A stretch of DNA of 64,000 nt from CAKSNH01 sp964422725 (GTDB lineage: Bacteria > Bacillota > Clostridia > UBA1381). The DNA lies in contig CAYRCC010000005.1 in NCBI GenBank assembly GCA_964422725.1, positions 8,068-72,067 of the forward strand, given 5' to 3'. The notes beneath the pieces are model-generated. The model saw nothing but the letters and a program-made list of their open reading frames with translations. It was not told the origin of the DNA and made no database searches. Every line of letters begins with the position of its first letter. The first letter of the stretch is position 1. A program made the position numbers and the translations under genes. Positions 1 through 8,196 of the stretch are shown here, one piece after another.

Positions 1-1
1 G

Positions 2-3000
2 CTTGGTGCAGAAAAAGAATTTGTGTTCCATGGCTTGCCAGCTAATAAAAAATATAAGGCCGTTGTTTATGGCAATGATATGGAGTTCTTTGTGGTTGAC
101 GATATAATTGTCTCTGCAGGAGCCAATACAGATGTTGATTTTACAGGCATGGTATTGCCGGCAAGTTTAGAAGTTAAATTTGAATGCGATGGCGAAGAAA
201 TAACCGACTCAGGATTAAAGGTTGCATTCTATGATAAAACTGAAGGTAAAAATAGATTATTACCACCAGGAACACATCTTGAGTACTTGGCAATGGATGA
301 TACTATTGGATATTCTGTTTCTATGTCACGAAATTGTGCGATGATTTATGAAACGGATATGGAAAAGCCTGATGTCACATTATCGGCTGGAGAGAATATT
401 ATTATTGTACAGTTGAAAAAAATACCTGAAATAGAATATGAGGGAATTATTGTAGATGCCGAAACTGGAAATCCTGTGTTTAATGCATCAGTTACTGTTG
501 TTCAGTTGTTAAATGGAACATATTCACAAACCTATTCTGCAAGAACAACCCCCGATGGTAAGTTTAAATTTACTATCAAAGATGTTGATACAAAAATAAG
601 TATTAGTAAAAATTCTTATGCAACTCAAACCATAGAGGCAAAACAAGGAGAACTACCAACAGAATTGCAACTTATGCCTGCTGGTGGAAAAATTAAGTTT
701 TCGGTTGGATATTTGAAGTCTGCAAGAGAAACACAGATTGAAAGTGTTATAGGATATGATGAAAAACCTAATCAGATTGAAGTTGTAAATAAAACTAAAA
801 ATATTAAAGTTGCAAATTATCAAAGTTCATATCCGATTTTGTATACTAACGAAAGTAATCTTTCTGCTAACGATGAAATAGCTGTAACGATTAAAAAATC
901 AGGCTATGCAGATTTGCAAATTGATGCTGTTGTTAATCAATTCGGCAATGTTGAAGTTAAAGGAACGATGAAGGAATTAGGTGGCGCTATGCTTACATAT
1001 GCAAGGGAGGATGGCGAAAACGAACCTGTTCATGTTGTAATGTTTAATGCTGAAGGCAAGAGGATAGAATATTACGGAAATGTTGAAAACCAATATACTA
1101 TTAATAAATTGCAAAGTGGGAAGTACAGTATTGCAATTGCTGCCAAAGAGGAAAATATTAACAAATATACTAACATAACCGAGTTGAAATCATCTGACTT
1201 AAGATATGTTTTGTGCGAAATAGAAGTGGAAGATGGATTAATCTTATGCACTGAAACATTGATAATTCCAAAAGCATCAGATGCACACACAATTTTGAGT
1301 GGAGAAACTCGATTAACTGGAAATACAACAGCTTTAATTGGTGATACAGTATGGCTTAGTTGTGAGTTTAACTTTGATTCACAATACAATGAATTAGAGA
1401 AAGAAATAACTGTAGCAATTCCTGATGGAACAAAAGTTGTGGATAATGGAGTTTCATTAAATGGTACAGTTGTTGATTATGAACTTAAAGATGGCTTATT
1501 GACTGTTGCATCAAATGAAAGTGGCGTTTTAAAATTAGGGATTAAGATATTGTCTAATATTTCTCTTGCTAAGTTGGATATTGTATCAACGGTAGATTAT
1601 GAGTTTGATGGAAAGTCATATAGCGAATTGTTGGGCAATTTAGCAGTTAATATTAACAGTATAACATTGGTTGTTCCAAAGCAAACCAATTCAGAAATTA
1701 TTGTTGCGAGAGGTATAGCTCCGAAATCAGCCAAGGTTCAGATTTATGATAACGGGGTGCTTGCAGCTGAAACTGAATCAAATCGTTATGGTATATATAG
1801 TACAGAAATATTGCTTGATACAACAAAAAAATATATGCAACATAATATGTATGCAACATCAGGAGATGCTGTGTCAGAAATAGAAGAATTGCAGTATGGA
1901 ATTAATCATCCTACAGTTGTTGATTTCAATATGTATCACGATGCGCATGTTGAAGGTGGTACGGAAATTAACTTTAATACAACTAAAGAAGTTGGATATT
2001 TTGTTGGGTATATGTGGCCTATAAAACCGTTTGATTTCTGGTTGAAATTTGATGATAATTCTGGTGTCGCCAATGTGGCAATTCATATTGAATTTACAAA
2101 TGGCGATTTTAAAGATGTTCCGTTATCATTAAATGAAGAAAACGGATTTTATGAAGGAACGATAACGCTTTCGAGTAGTAATGTACCAAAATCATTTAGT
2201 GTTAAATATATACCTACAATATATTATGATACTGAGGAGGACGAAGAAGCGGAGAACATATTTGAAAATTCAGAATCTTCGGTATTAGTTAGCCAAACCA
2301 CAGAAAATGGTTTTTATGCGGAATATCAAACTGTACTTAATGATTTTGAAGATAAAAAAGTATTGTATTATCTCGAATTAGAGAAACAGGTTGATTTTCA
2401 AGTTACTGATGATTATTTTGAATGTGAAGTAGAAGGAAGAAAAGCGTATATTAAAAAATCTACTACATATATTCAAACTGATATTGGTACATATGATACA
2501 CTTGAAATGTACATAGAAGAAAGAGGAAAATATACCTATGTGCAAAAAGGTATTGGCTATGAAAATCAAAATGAATTATCTTTAATGGCAACAACAACTA
2601 GGAAGAAGAAAGTTTTGACCAAAGAAGACTATGAGCAAAAAGTTGAGGATTTCAAATCAAGTTTTGATACTGATATAACAAATGATAATCGCACAGACAT
2701 GTTATATAGAATTAATAGCTTTATTAAATTGTGTGAAGAAGAAGACGACTTGTATTGGGAATCTATAGGTTTGAGGGCTGAGTATGATATCATTAAAATG
2801 ATGAAATTCAGTAAAGAAACAAAAGACCTGATTGAGGAAATAGATGATAATTATTCGAATTTAACAAATCTTGTTGAAGGTAATTATGCTGAAATGCTTA
2901 TGGATGCTAGTGTAAATAAGTATATGGAAAAGTATGACAATATGGTTGATGATGCAATAAATCAGTCATTGCAAAATTTCATAAACAGCATCATGAAAAA

Positions 3001-5053
3001 TGATAGCTTGTGGGAAAAATTTTCTGATTTGTATGTTGAAGAAAAAATGGCAGATACCAAGATGATTATGGATCCAAGTGGTTATGTATATGAAACCGTC
3101 CCAGAAAATAGATTGTCTGGTGTAACAACTACGGTATATTTTGAAAATGACTTAGGGCAAATGGAATTATGGGATGCTGAGGAATATAATCAAAGTAATC
3201 CATTAGTGACAGATGTGGATGGTAAGTATGCTTGGGATGTTCCGGAAGGCATATGGCAGGTGAGATATGAAAAAGATGGTTATTTGCCAATCCAAAGTGA
3301 TAAGTTACCTGTTCCACCACCGCAGTTAGAAGTTAATGTTGGCATGGTATCAAATATGCCAGCTACAATTTCTCAAGTGAAAAGTGAGAGCAATAAGATA
3401 ATAATGACTTTTGATAAATATCTTGATGCTGATACAATTACAAGAGATGGCTTTACTGTTCAAAATGGAAGTGAAACTATTCCGTTTGAAGTTGAATTGT
3501 CAAATATACAGCAGTTGGAAGATGGTATGTGTATTGTTAAAGAAGTTATACTGACAACCAAAACTGAATTGCCAAACGGCGAATACAAAGTTAAAGTTTC
3601 AGATAATATCAGAACTTATGCTGGTGTTAGTTTAAATGAAAGCACTATGGACTTTGAGGTGGATAATGATGAGATAATTACTCCTGAAATTACACCGACA
3701 CCAACTCCAACACCGGATGTAGATCCAACACCAGATGTGGATCCAACAATTCCGGATATTGAAAATGCTTCAGTTGTTGACTATGTAGGAATATTTGATG
3801 GACAGGCACATACTGTTTCCGTTCAAATCCCAGATGAAGCTATAATTAAGTATGGAACTGAAAAAGGAGAGTATATTTTGACAGAAGCGCCGAAGTATAC
3901 TAACGCTGGAAGTTATACAGTATATTATGAGATTAGTAGAAATGGCTATAACACCAAAGAGGGAAGTGCAGAGGTTAATATTTCAGCTAAAGAATTAACA
4001 GAATCAATGGTTGCAGATATTCCTGGTCAGACGTTTACCGGAGAACAAATCAAACCAAATGTAGCAATTAGTGATGGAAATGCTAATATAATTACCGAAG
4101 CAGATTATGATATTACTTATGGTGAAAATATTACTGTATCGGATGGTGGAAGTGTTACAATAACAGGAAAGAGGAACTATATCGGAAGTGTTGTAAAAAC
4201 ATTTAATATATTAAGGGACGAATCTTATGTTGAAGTAGCTGACATAACAGGTACATATGGTAGTGAGGTAATATTAACTGCAAATGTTTCAAGAATGACA
4301 CAGCCTTTGGCATTGACAGATGATACTGAACTTGATGTGGTTGAGTTCCGCTTAGGTGATGTTGTGATAGGAACGGCTGTGGTTCAATATACCGATCTTT
4401 TAAAAACCGCAGGAAGTGCAAAAGTTGAGATAACTCTTGATAAGCGTTTTGAAATAGGTAATAACATTGTTACAGCAGTATATAGTGGAAGTTCAAACAT
4501 GGTAGGAAGTACAGTTGATGAGATAATTGTAAAAATGAATAAAAAAGAGCTTGAGTATAGTGTTGTTGCTAAAGATAAGGAGTATGACGGCTCTAAAGAA
4601 ATTAGTGTAGTGATAACTCCTACAAACTTACTTATAGACGATGATGTTACTCTTCTATCTAAGGCGTCTCTTGCAGATGCCAATATTGGGCAATATTCAG
4701 AGATATTCATTGAGTCAATAAGCATAAACGGAGAAGATGGTATATACTATACAGTGTCAAATTCTTCAGGTATCATAACATTGTCAAATCCAGTTACTAT
4801 AACTGATGTGACAAAAATAGAATGTAATGGAGATAAGGCTAAGTTAATATTTGGAACACCAGTTTCGGGAGTTATTATAGTGGCAAACTATAATAATGAA
4901 GGAGTTTTAGTATCTGCTTATACTGAAAATGTTATAGATGCCAATATTTACGAGTTTACTTTGCAACGAGATGAAACAAGTAAAACTAAAATCATGCTAT
5001 GGACTAGCATCATGGATATGGTACCATTGATTGATGCAGTAATGTTGCAGTAA
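2..5053 (+). CDS. Large multidomain surface protein, 5'-truncated by window edge
   Basis: The frame is open to the window edge, so the N-terminus and any signal peptide are missing; about 1,683 residues are visible. Near the start are carboxypeptidase-regulatory-like Ig folds (for example EYEGIIVDAETGNPVFNASV). A lysine/glutamate-rich helical stretch follows (about bases 2600-3050), then another such fold ending in the motif LPVPPPQLEVNVGMVS, an Ig-like domain, a TPTPTPTPDVDPTPDVDP linker, two MBG-like domains (FDGQAHTV, GQTFTGEQI), a Big_3-type domain and a YDG domain (KDKEYDGSKEISV). It ends in a tail with the motif KIMLW. No LPXTG, SLH or dockerin signal is visible at the C-terminus. The role is probably adhesion or substrate contact outside the cell (inference). 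Base composition is clearly more A+T-rich than most of the window, which may point to a separate origin. Confidence 0.8.
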   Translation, partial: LGAEKEFVFHGLPANKKYKAVVYGNDMEFFVVDDIIVSAGANTDVDFTGMVLPASLEVKFECDGEEITDSGLKVAFYDKTEGKNRLLPPGTHLEYLAMDDTIGYSVSMSRNCAMIYETDMEKPDVTLSAGENIIIVQLKKIPEIEYEGIIVDAETGNPVFNASVTVVQLLNGTYSQTYSARTTPDGKFKFTIKDVDTKISISKNSYATQTIEAKQGELPTELQLMPAGGKIKFSVGYLKSARETQIESVIGYDEKPNQIEVVNKTKNIKVANYQSSYPILYTNESNLSANDEIAVTIKKSGYADLQIDAVVNQFGNVEVKGTMKELGGAMLTYAREDGENEPVHVVMFNAEGKRIEYYGNVENQYTINKLQSGKYSIAIAAKEENINKYTNITELKSSDLRYVLCEIEVEDGLILCTETLIIPKASDAHTILSGETRLTGNTTALIGDTVWLSCEFNFDSQYNELEKEITVAIPDGTKVVDNGVSLNGTVVDYELKDGLLTVASNESGVLKLGIKILSNISLAKLDIVSTVDYEFDGKSYSELLGNLAVNINSITLVVPKQTNSEIIVARGIAPKSAKVQIYDNGVLAAETESNRYGIYSTEILLDTTKKYMQHNMYATSGDAVSEIEELQYGINHPTVVDFNMYHDAHVEGGTEINFNTTKEVGYFVGYMWPIKPFDFWLKFDDNSGVANVAIHIEFTNGDFKDVPLSLNEENGFYEGTITLSSSNVPKSFSVKYIPTIYYDTEEDEEAENIFENSESSVLVSQTTENGFYAEYQTVLNDFEDKKVLYYLELEKQVDFQVTDDYFECEVEGRKAYIKKSTTYIQTDIGTYDTLEMYIEERGKYTYVQKGIGYENQNELSLMATTTRKKKVLTKEDYEQKVEDFKSSFDTDITNDNRTDMLYRINSFIKLCEEEDDLYWESIGLRAEYDIIKMMKFSKETKDLIEEIDDNYSNLTNLVEGNYAEMLMDASVNKYMEKYDNMVDDAINQSLQNFINSIMKNDSLWEKFSDLYVEEKMADTKMIMDPSGYVYETVPENRLSGVTTTVYFENDLGQMELWDAEEYNQSNPLVTDVDGKYAWDVPEGIWQVRYEKDGYLPIQSDKLPVPPPQLEVNVGMVSNMPATISQVKSESNKIIMTFDKYLDADTITRDGFTVQNGSETIPFEVELSNIQQLEDGMCIVKEVILTTKTELPNGEYKVKVSDNIRTYAGVSLNESTMDFEVDNDEIITPEITPTPTPTPDVDPTPDVDPTIPDIENASVVDYVGIFDGQAHTVSVQIPDEAIIKYGTEKGEYILTEAPKYTNAGSYTVYYEISRNGYNTKEGSAEVNISAKELTESMVADIPGQTFTGEQIKPNVAISDGNANIITEADYDITYGENITVSDGGSVTITGKRNYIGSVVKTFNILRDESYVEVADITGTYGSEVILTANVSRMTQPLALTDDTELDVVEFRLGDVVIGTAVVQYTDLLKTAGSAKVEITLDKRFEIGNNIVTAVYSGSSNMVGSTVDEIIVKMNKKELEYSVVAKDKEYDGSKEISVVITPTNLLIDDDVTLLSKASLADANIGQYSEIFIESISINGEDGIYYTVSNSSGIITLSNPVTITDVTKIECNGDKAKLIFGTPVSGVIIVANYNNEGVLVSAYTENVIDANIYEFTLQRDETSKTKIMLWTSIMDMVPLIDAVMLQ

Positions 5054-5183
5054 CTCGGTAAGCGGTAAGATTACAATCGCTTTGACAATTCCTGAAACCA
5101 AAGACGGCGAAAATTACAAGATTATGCTTTGGGATGGAAATTATGCACCTGTAATTTACGCAATGACTGATTTGGCTGAATAA
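5043..5183 (+). pseudogene. Out-of-frame remnant of a second C-terminal tail
   Basis: Directly after the stop codon of the large surface protein, another frame reads 46 codons without interruption to a TAA at 5181-5183. It contains KITIALTIPETKDGENYKIM followed by LWDGNYAPVIYAMTDLAE. This resembles the tail of the upstream protein, which has KTKIMLWTSIMDMVPLIDA. The fragment has no start codon and no ribosome binding site. It is best read as the leftover 3' end of a paralogous gene, joined here by recombination or left by a decayed duplication. A sequencing frameshift is less likely because the upstream protein already carries a complete tail. Confidence 0.6.
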
Positions 5184-5225
5184 TACGAAGTTATGAATAG
5201 TATTTAACTGAATACAGTAACTATG

Positions 5226-5257
5226 AGAGGTATAGACGATTGTCTATACCTCTTTTG
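5226..5257 (+). terminator. Rho-independent terminator after surface-protein gene
   Basis: A perfect 12-bp stem (5226-5237 with 5242-5253, AGAGGTATAGAC and its complement) closes a 4-nt loop and runs into TCTTTT. It lies 43 bp after the tail remnant. Confidence 0.85.
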
Positions 5258-5268
5258 TGTGTATAAGA

Positions 5269-5357
5269 TGTCTGCAAGATGGGATTTTACACCTACACCT
5301 TGTCTACAAAATGGGGTTTTGTACCATTCAAAGTGTCCACTTTATGGGGTACATTTT
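5269..5357. repeat. Three 25-bp direct repeats, 32-33 bp apart
   Basis: Copies begin at 5269 (TGTCTGCAAGATGGGATTTT then ACACC), 5301 (TGTCTACAAAATGGGGTTTT then GTACC) and 5334 (TGTCCACTTTATGGGGTACA then TTTT). Starts are spaced 32 and 33 bp apart, close to three helical turns. They lie between two converging genes, so they are unlikely to be a promoter operator. Repeated transposase sites at an insertion-sequence end are one possible source, but no transposase gene is present. Confidence 0.6.
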
Positions 5358-5377
5358 AAAAGTAAAAATTTACATTT

Positions 5378-5458
5378 TGCACCCACTTGCACCCAAGCAG
5401 AAAAATCATGCACCCAAAATGCACCCGGTTGAAGTAAATATTTCACATTTATGCACCC
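5378..5458. repeat. Five TGCACCC heptamers at helical-turn spacing
   Basis: TGCACCC starts at 5378, 5388, 5409, 5420 and 5452, all on the plus strand. The steps are 10, 21, 11 and 32 bp, that is one, two, one and three turns of B-DNA. The rest of 5258-5544 holds the 25-bp repeats just upstream and otherwise A+T-rich sequence with no supported gene. Confidence 0.6.
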
Positions 5459-5544
5459 AGCCGACCTTTGAAAAAAAGCAATCGTTTAATTGTATCAAAA
5501 TCATAGTTCTTCTGGAGCCGGTCATTGCGAAGCCTATATTTACA

Positions 5545-6423
5545 TTATTCAAGTTCATTATACCACCCCATTTCTGTAAATATATTTGTAATAGTGTCTT
5601 TGATAATTTTCCCTGAGGTGACCGGTGCAACTTTTCCCGGCAATGACAATGCCCAAATCACGTGCAGACCAAGCTGCTGTGCTGTATCAAAATCTACTCC
5701 GCCGGGTTTTGACGCGAGGTCAATAATCAATGCTTTGGCGTTTACATTTCTTAAAACTTGTTTGTCTAACAGTACGCTCGGAACGGTGTTGAAAATAACA
5801 TCGTATTTGCCGATGTTTTCCGAAAGCGTACATATCGGCAACGCCGTATATCCCATGGTATGTATCCATGCCAATGTTTCGTATCGTCTTGCGCATACGC
5901 CTATATTTGCATTGAATCCACTGAGCATTTTCGACAACACCCTGCCTATTCTGCCGTACCCCAAAACAAGCGCATTACAGCCGTGCAAGGTAATAGGCAT
6001 TTCGGATAACGCCAATTCCACCGCACCTTCGGCTGTCGGTACTGCGTTTTGTACGGTTAATTCTTCGCGTTCAAAATAGTCGCGGTAAGTTATTGCGCGC
6101 GAATCAAGCTCGCCCTGAATGTATTCGCTTATTTTGCCACCGAGCAGAACGCTGTTTTGCGCAATGTGTTTAAAAATCTCTTTAAGCTTTATTTCTGTAC
6201 TTGCAAAAGGAGCGTTTACACAGCTGTTATCATAACTCACAGGCAGAGGAAGTATAATTGCATTGCAATTAGCCGCTTGCTCTAAGCTATCTGCCGTTTT
6301 AAGCTTATAGGTATCCGTGCTTTTATCAAATCCGAAAATCATAGTATCAAATCCGCTTTTTGAAAGCATATCTGCCAAAATTGCCTGTCTTAAATCACCG
6401 CCGATAATGGATATCGTTTTCAT
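5545..6423 (-). CDS. dpaA: Dipicolinate synthase subunit A
   Basis: This enzyme subunit makes dipicolinic acid, the calcium-chelating spore-core compound, in the mother cell of sporulating Firmicutes. The 292-residue product opens with KTISIIGGDLRQAILADML, typical of the DpaA N-terminal domain, and has a second dinucleotide-binding fold near residue 148 (VLGYGRIGRV). The family is usually about 295 residues. Two in-frame ATGs are 9 nt apart; the ribosome site AGAAAGGA touches the upstream one at 6432, so the downstream ATG at 6423 is chosen. In Bacillus dpaB (spoVFB) follows immediately; here the downstream side is the repeat-rich gap, so dpaB is absent from this locus. Expression is presumably tied to a late sporulation sigma factor, but no clear site was found. 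Confidence 0.88.
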   Translation of the reverse strand: MKTISIIGGDLRQAILADMLSKSGFDTMIFGFDKSTDTYKLKTADSLEQAANCNAIILPLPVSYDNSCVNAPFASTEIKLKEIFKHIAQNSVLLGGKISEYIQGELDSRAITYRDYFEREELTVQNAVPTAEGAVELALSEMPITLHGCNALVLGYGRIGRVLSKMLSGFNANIGVCARRYETLAWIHTMGYTALPICTLSENIGKYDVIFNTVPSVLLDKQVLRNVNAKALIIDLASKPGGVDFDTAQQLGLHVIWALSLPGKVAPVTSGKIIKDTITNIFTEMGWYNELE

Positions 6424-7032
6424 ATTTTTCATTCCTTTCTGATTAAAACAGCTTTATTACATAATATGAATAAATCTGATTTATGTGATTGCGGCGCGGG
6501 ATAAATAGTCAATGCCGCAAATCCTCTCAAATGTCACTTAATATTTGCGGATACTTATATTGTAATTTATGCTATTGTTAAAATTTGGTGATGAAGTTGA
6601 TGATGCGGTTTTGATATAATATAGACACACTTAATAAGTTTTAATGTGATTTTCATAACGGATAAATATATCAATGCACAACTGTATCTAAATATAATGG
6701 CTGACGGAGTAACAATAACGAAATATCTTTGGACGGGAAAAAGGCTGTGGCTCGGTTCGCGGAACAGAGAAACTATGCAAAACAGACCTCTGTTTTAAGC
6801 GGTGACGGCGAAATCGTAAAACGACAGCCGATGAATATTGAATTATTTTTGTGTCAATTGATTTATAATTATTACGATGTGTCAATTAAATGTACAAACC
6901 GGTTGGAAAAATATACCGTAATTCTGATTTTTCTGGTTATTTTATATATTTTGCACAAAAACATATAAAAAATTTTAATATAATTATTGCAAAATGCGCT
7001 GTGAAGTGGTATTATATTATTAACAGGAGATA

Positions 7033-7060
7033 TTTATTCAAAAAGCCGTATTTGAATAAA
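7033..7060. promoter_or_regulatory. Perfect 10-bp inverted repeat upstream of lipoprotein gene
   Basis: TTTATTCAAA (7033-7042) and TTTGAATAAA (7051-7060) are exact reverse complements separated by 8 bp. The site lies 21 bp before the likely -35 element of the downstream gene. It could be a repressor or activator site or a weak hairpin; there is no T-run after it. Confidence 0.45.
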
Positions 7061-7081
7061 TGTTATTCCTAATATATGCAA

Positions 7082-7109
7082 TTGCGCTTGGCGCAGTTTG
7101 CTGTATACT
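7082..7109 (+). promoter_or_regulatory. Likely sigma-A promoter of sugar-binding lipoprotein gene
   Basis: TTGCGC (7082-7087) and TATACT (7104-7109) are 16 bp apart and 41 bp before the start codon. The palindrome TGCGC-TTG-GCGCA (7083-7095) overlaps the -35 element and is a candidate operator. Confidence 0.5.
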
Positions 7110-7149
7110 ATATATTACAAAATATTTTAAGAATTAGGAGTGGGTAAAA

Positions 7150-8157
7150 ATGAAAAAAAGAATTTTGGGACTGATTTTATGTTTGGCAATGGGAATGTCG
7201 CTGACGGCGTGCGGCGGCGGTGATAACGGCGGACAGGCAAATCAGGAAGCATCAAATGCATCAAACACTTCAAACACAAGCAGCAGCGACAGTCTTAACA
7301 TCGCTTTCATCACAAAAAGCGGTTCGGTTTACTGGAAGTCGATGTTTGAGTATGTGAAAAAGAATGCCGAAGAAAACAACGCAAAAGTTGAGCATTTGTA
7401 TTCAATAAACGAATCGGATTTTAACGAAGAAATTCAGCTCGTTAACGACAGCGTGGCAAAGGGTGTTGACGGAATTATTCTCGGTGCTGCCGATAAAGAT
7501 GCTCTTATAGCGCCTGTATCTGCCGCAAGAGCCGCAGGTGTGCCGGTTGTTTTGGTTGACTCGGGTATTGACGGCGACGATTACGATGCTTTCTTCTCGA
7601 CAAACAACGTTCAGGCAGGCGCAGAATGTGCAAAGTCTATGTGTGAGTTTATCGGTGATGCCGGTGAGGTTGCCATTATTAATGCTGTTCAGGGTTCAAA
7701 AACAACTGACGACAGAGCAAAAGGTTTTAAGGAAGAAATAGAGAAAAATCACCCTCAGGTAACTGTTGTCGAAGAATTTTTCTGTGACGGTGACAAAGCA
7801 AAAGCACAGCAGCAAACGGCAGACGCTATTGCAAAGTACCCTAACCTTAAGGGCTTGTTCGGCGCAAGCACAAGCGCAAGTATCGGCTTGATTAACGGTG
7901 TCAGCCAGTCGGGCGCAACGGATAAGACAGTTATCACTTTTGACAATGCAGATGAAGTTAAGGCAGGACTTGCAAACGGTTCAGTTTCGGCAACAGCAAT
8001 GCAGATGCCGTCAACAATGGCAGCGTCGGCAGTGCAGACGATTGTAGACTTGCATAACGGCAAAACGGTTAAATCAAAGAATGTTGATACAGGTGTAGTA
8101 ATGATTACAAAGGATAATTACGCTAACGCTGATATGTCGGCAATTTTGAACCAGTAA
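7150..8157 (+). CDS. Sugar-type substrate-binding lipoprotein (Peripla_BP_4 family)
   Basis: The 335-residue product has a lipoprotein signal peptide (MKKRILGLILCLAMGMS) and the lipobox LTAC with Cys21, then a Ser/Asn-rich linker to about residue 50. The rest has the periplasmic-binding-protein type 1 fold of ribose/galactose-type binders: an early strand (LNIAFITKSGSVYWKSM), the segment GVDGIILGAADKDALIAPV, and FGASTSASIGLINGV further on. No transporter ATPase or permease gene adjoins it. Instead a chemoreceptor gene follows 39 bp downstream in the same direction, so ligand sensing for chemotaxis is the likeliest joint role (inference). Its ligand cannot be told from sequence alone. AGGAG before the ATG supports this start. 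Confidence 0.85.
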   Translation: MKKRILGLILCLAMGMSLTACGGGDNGGQANQEASNASNTSNTSSSDSLNIAFITKSGSVYWKSMFEYVKKNAEENNAKVEHLYSINESDFNEEIQLVNDSVAKGVDGIILGAADKDALIAPVSAARAAGVPVVLVDSGIDGDDYDAFFSTNNVQAGAECAKSMCEFIGDAGEVAIINAVQGSKTTDDRAKGFKEEIEKNHPQVTVVEEFFCDGDKAKAQQQTADAIAKYPNLKGLFGASTSASIGLINGVSQSGATDKTVITFDNADEVKAGLANGSVSATAMQMPSTMAASAVQTIVDLHNGKTVKSKNVDTGVVMITKDNYANADMSAILNQ

Positions 8158-8196
8158 TGTTTTGAAAATTTGTAGAATAAGCGAGGAAAATACAGA

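Larger units (their letters stand above)
6433..7149. other. 717-bp intergenic region with possible structured leader
   Basis: No credible protein gene is visible. An extended -10 element TGATATAAT ends at about 6619. A roughly 90-nt stretch, 6743-6829, can fold with GGCTGT pairing ACAGCC at its ends and an internal 9-bp stem (6761-6769 with 6788-6796, one or two G-U pairs). It matches no riboswitch class that I recognise. The remainder is A+T-rich and leads into the inverted repeat and promoter of the sugar-binding lipoprotein gene. Confidence 0.4.

Noticed and set aside
5184..5544. Insertion-sequence gene in the repeat-rich gap
   Set aside because: The repeats could be transposon-derived, but no transposase fragment or terminal inverted repeat pair was found.
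6688..6968. Frames of 65 and 79 codons before the binding-lipoprotein gene
   Set aside because: They overlap on opposite strands, lack ribosome sites and resemble no family; the structured-RNA reading is at least as good.
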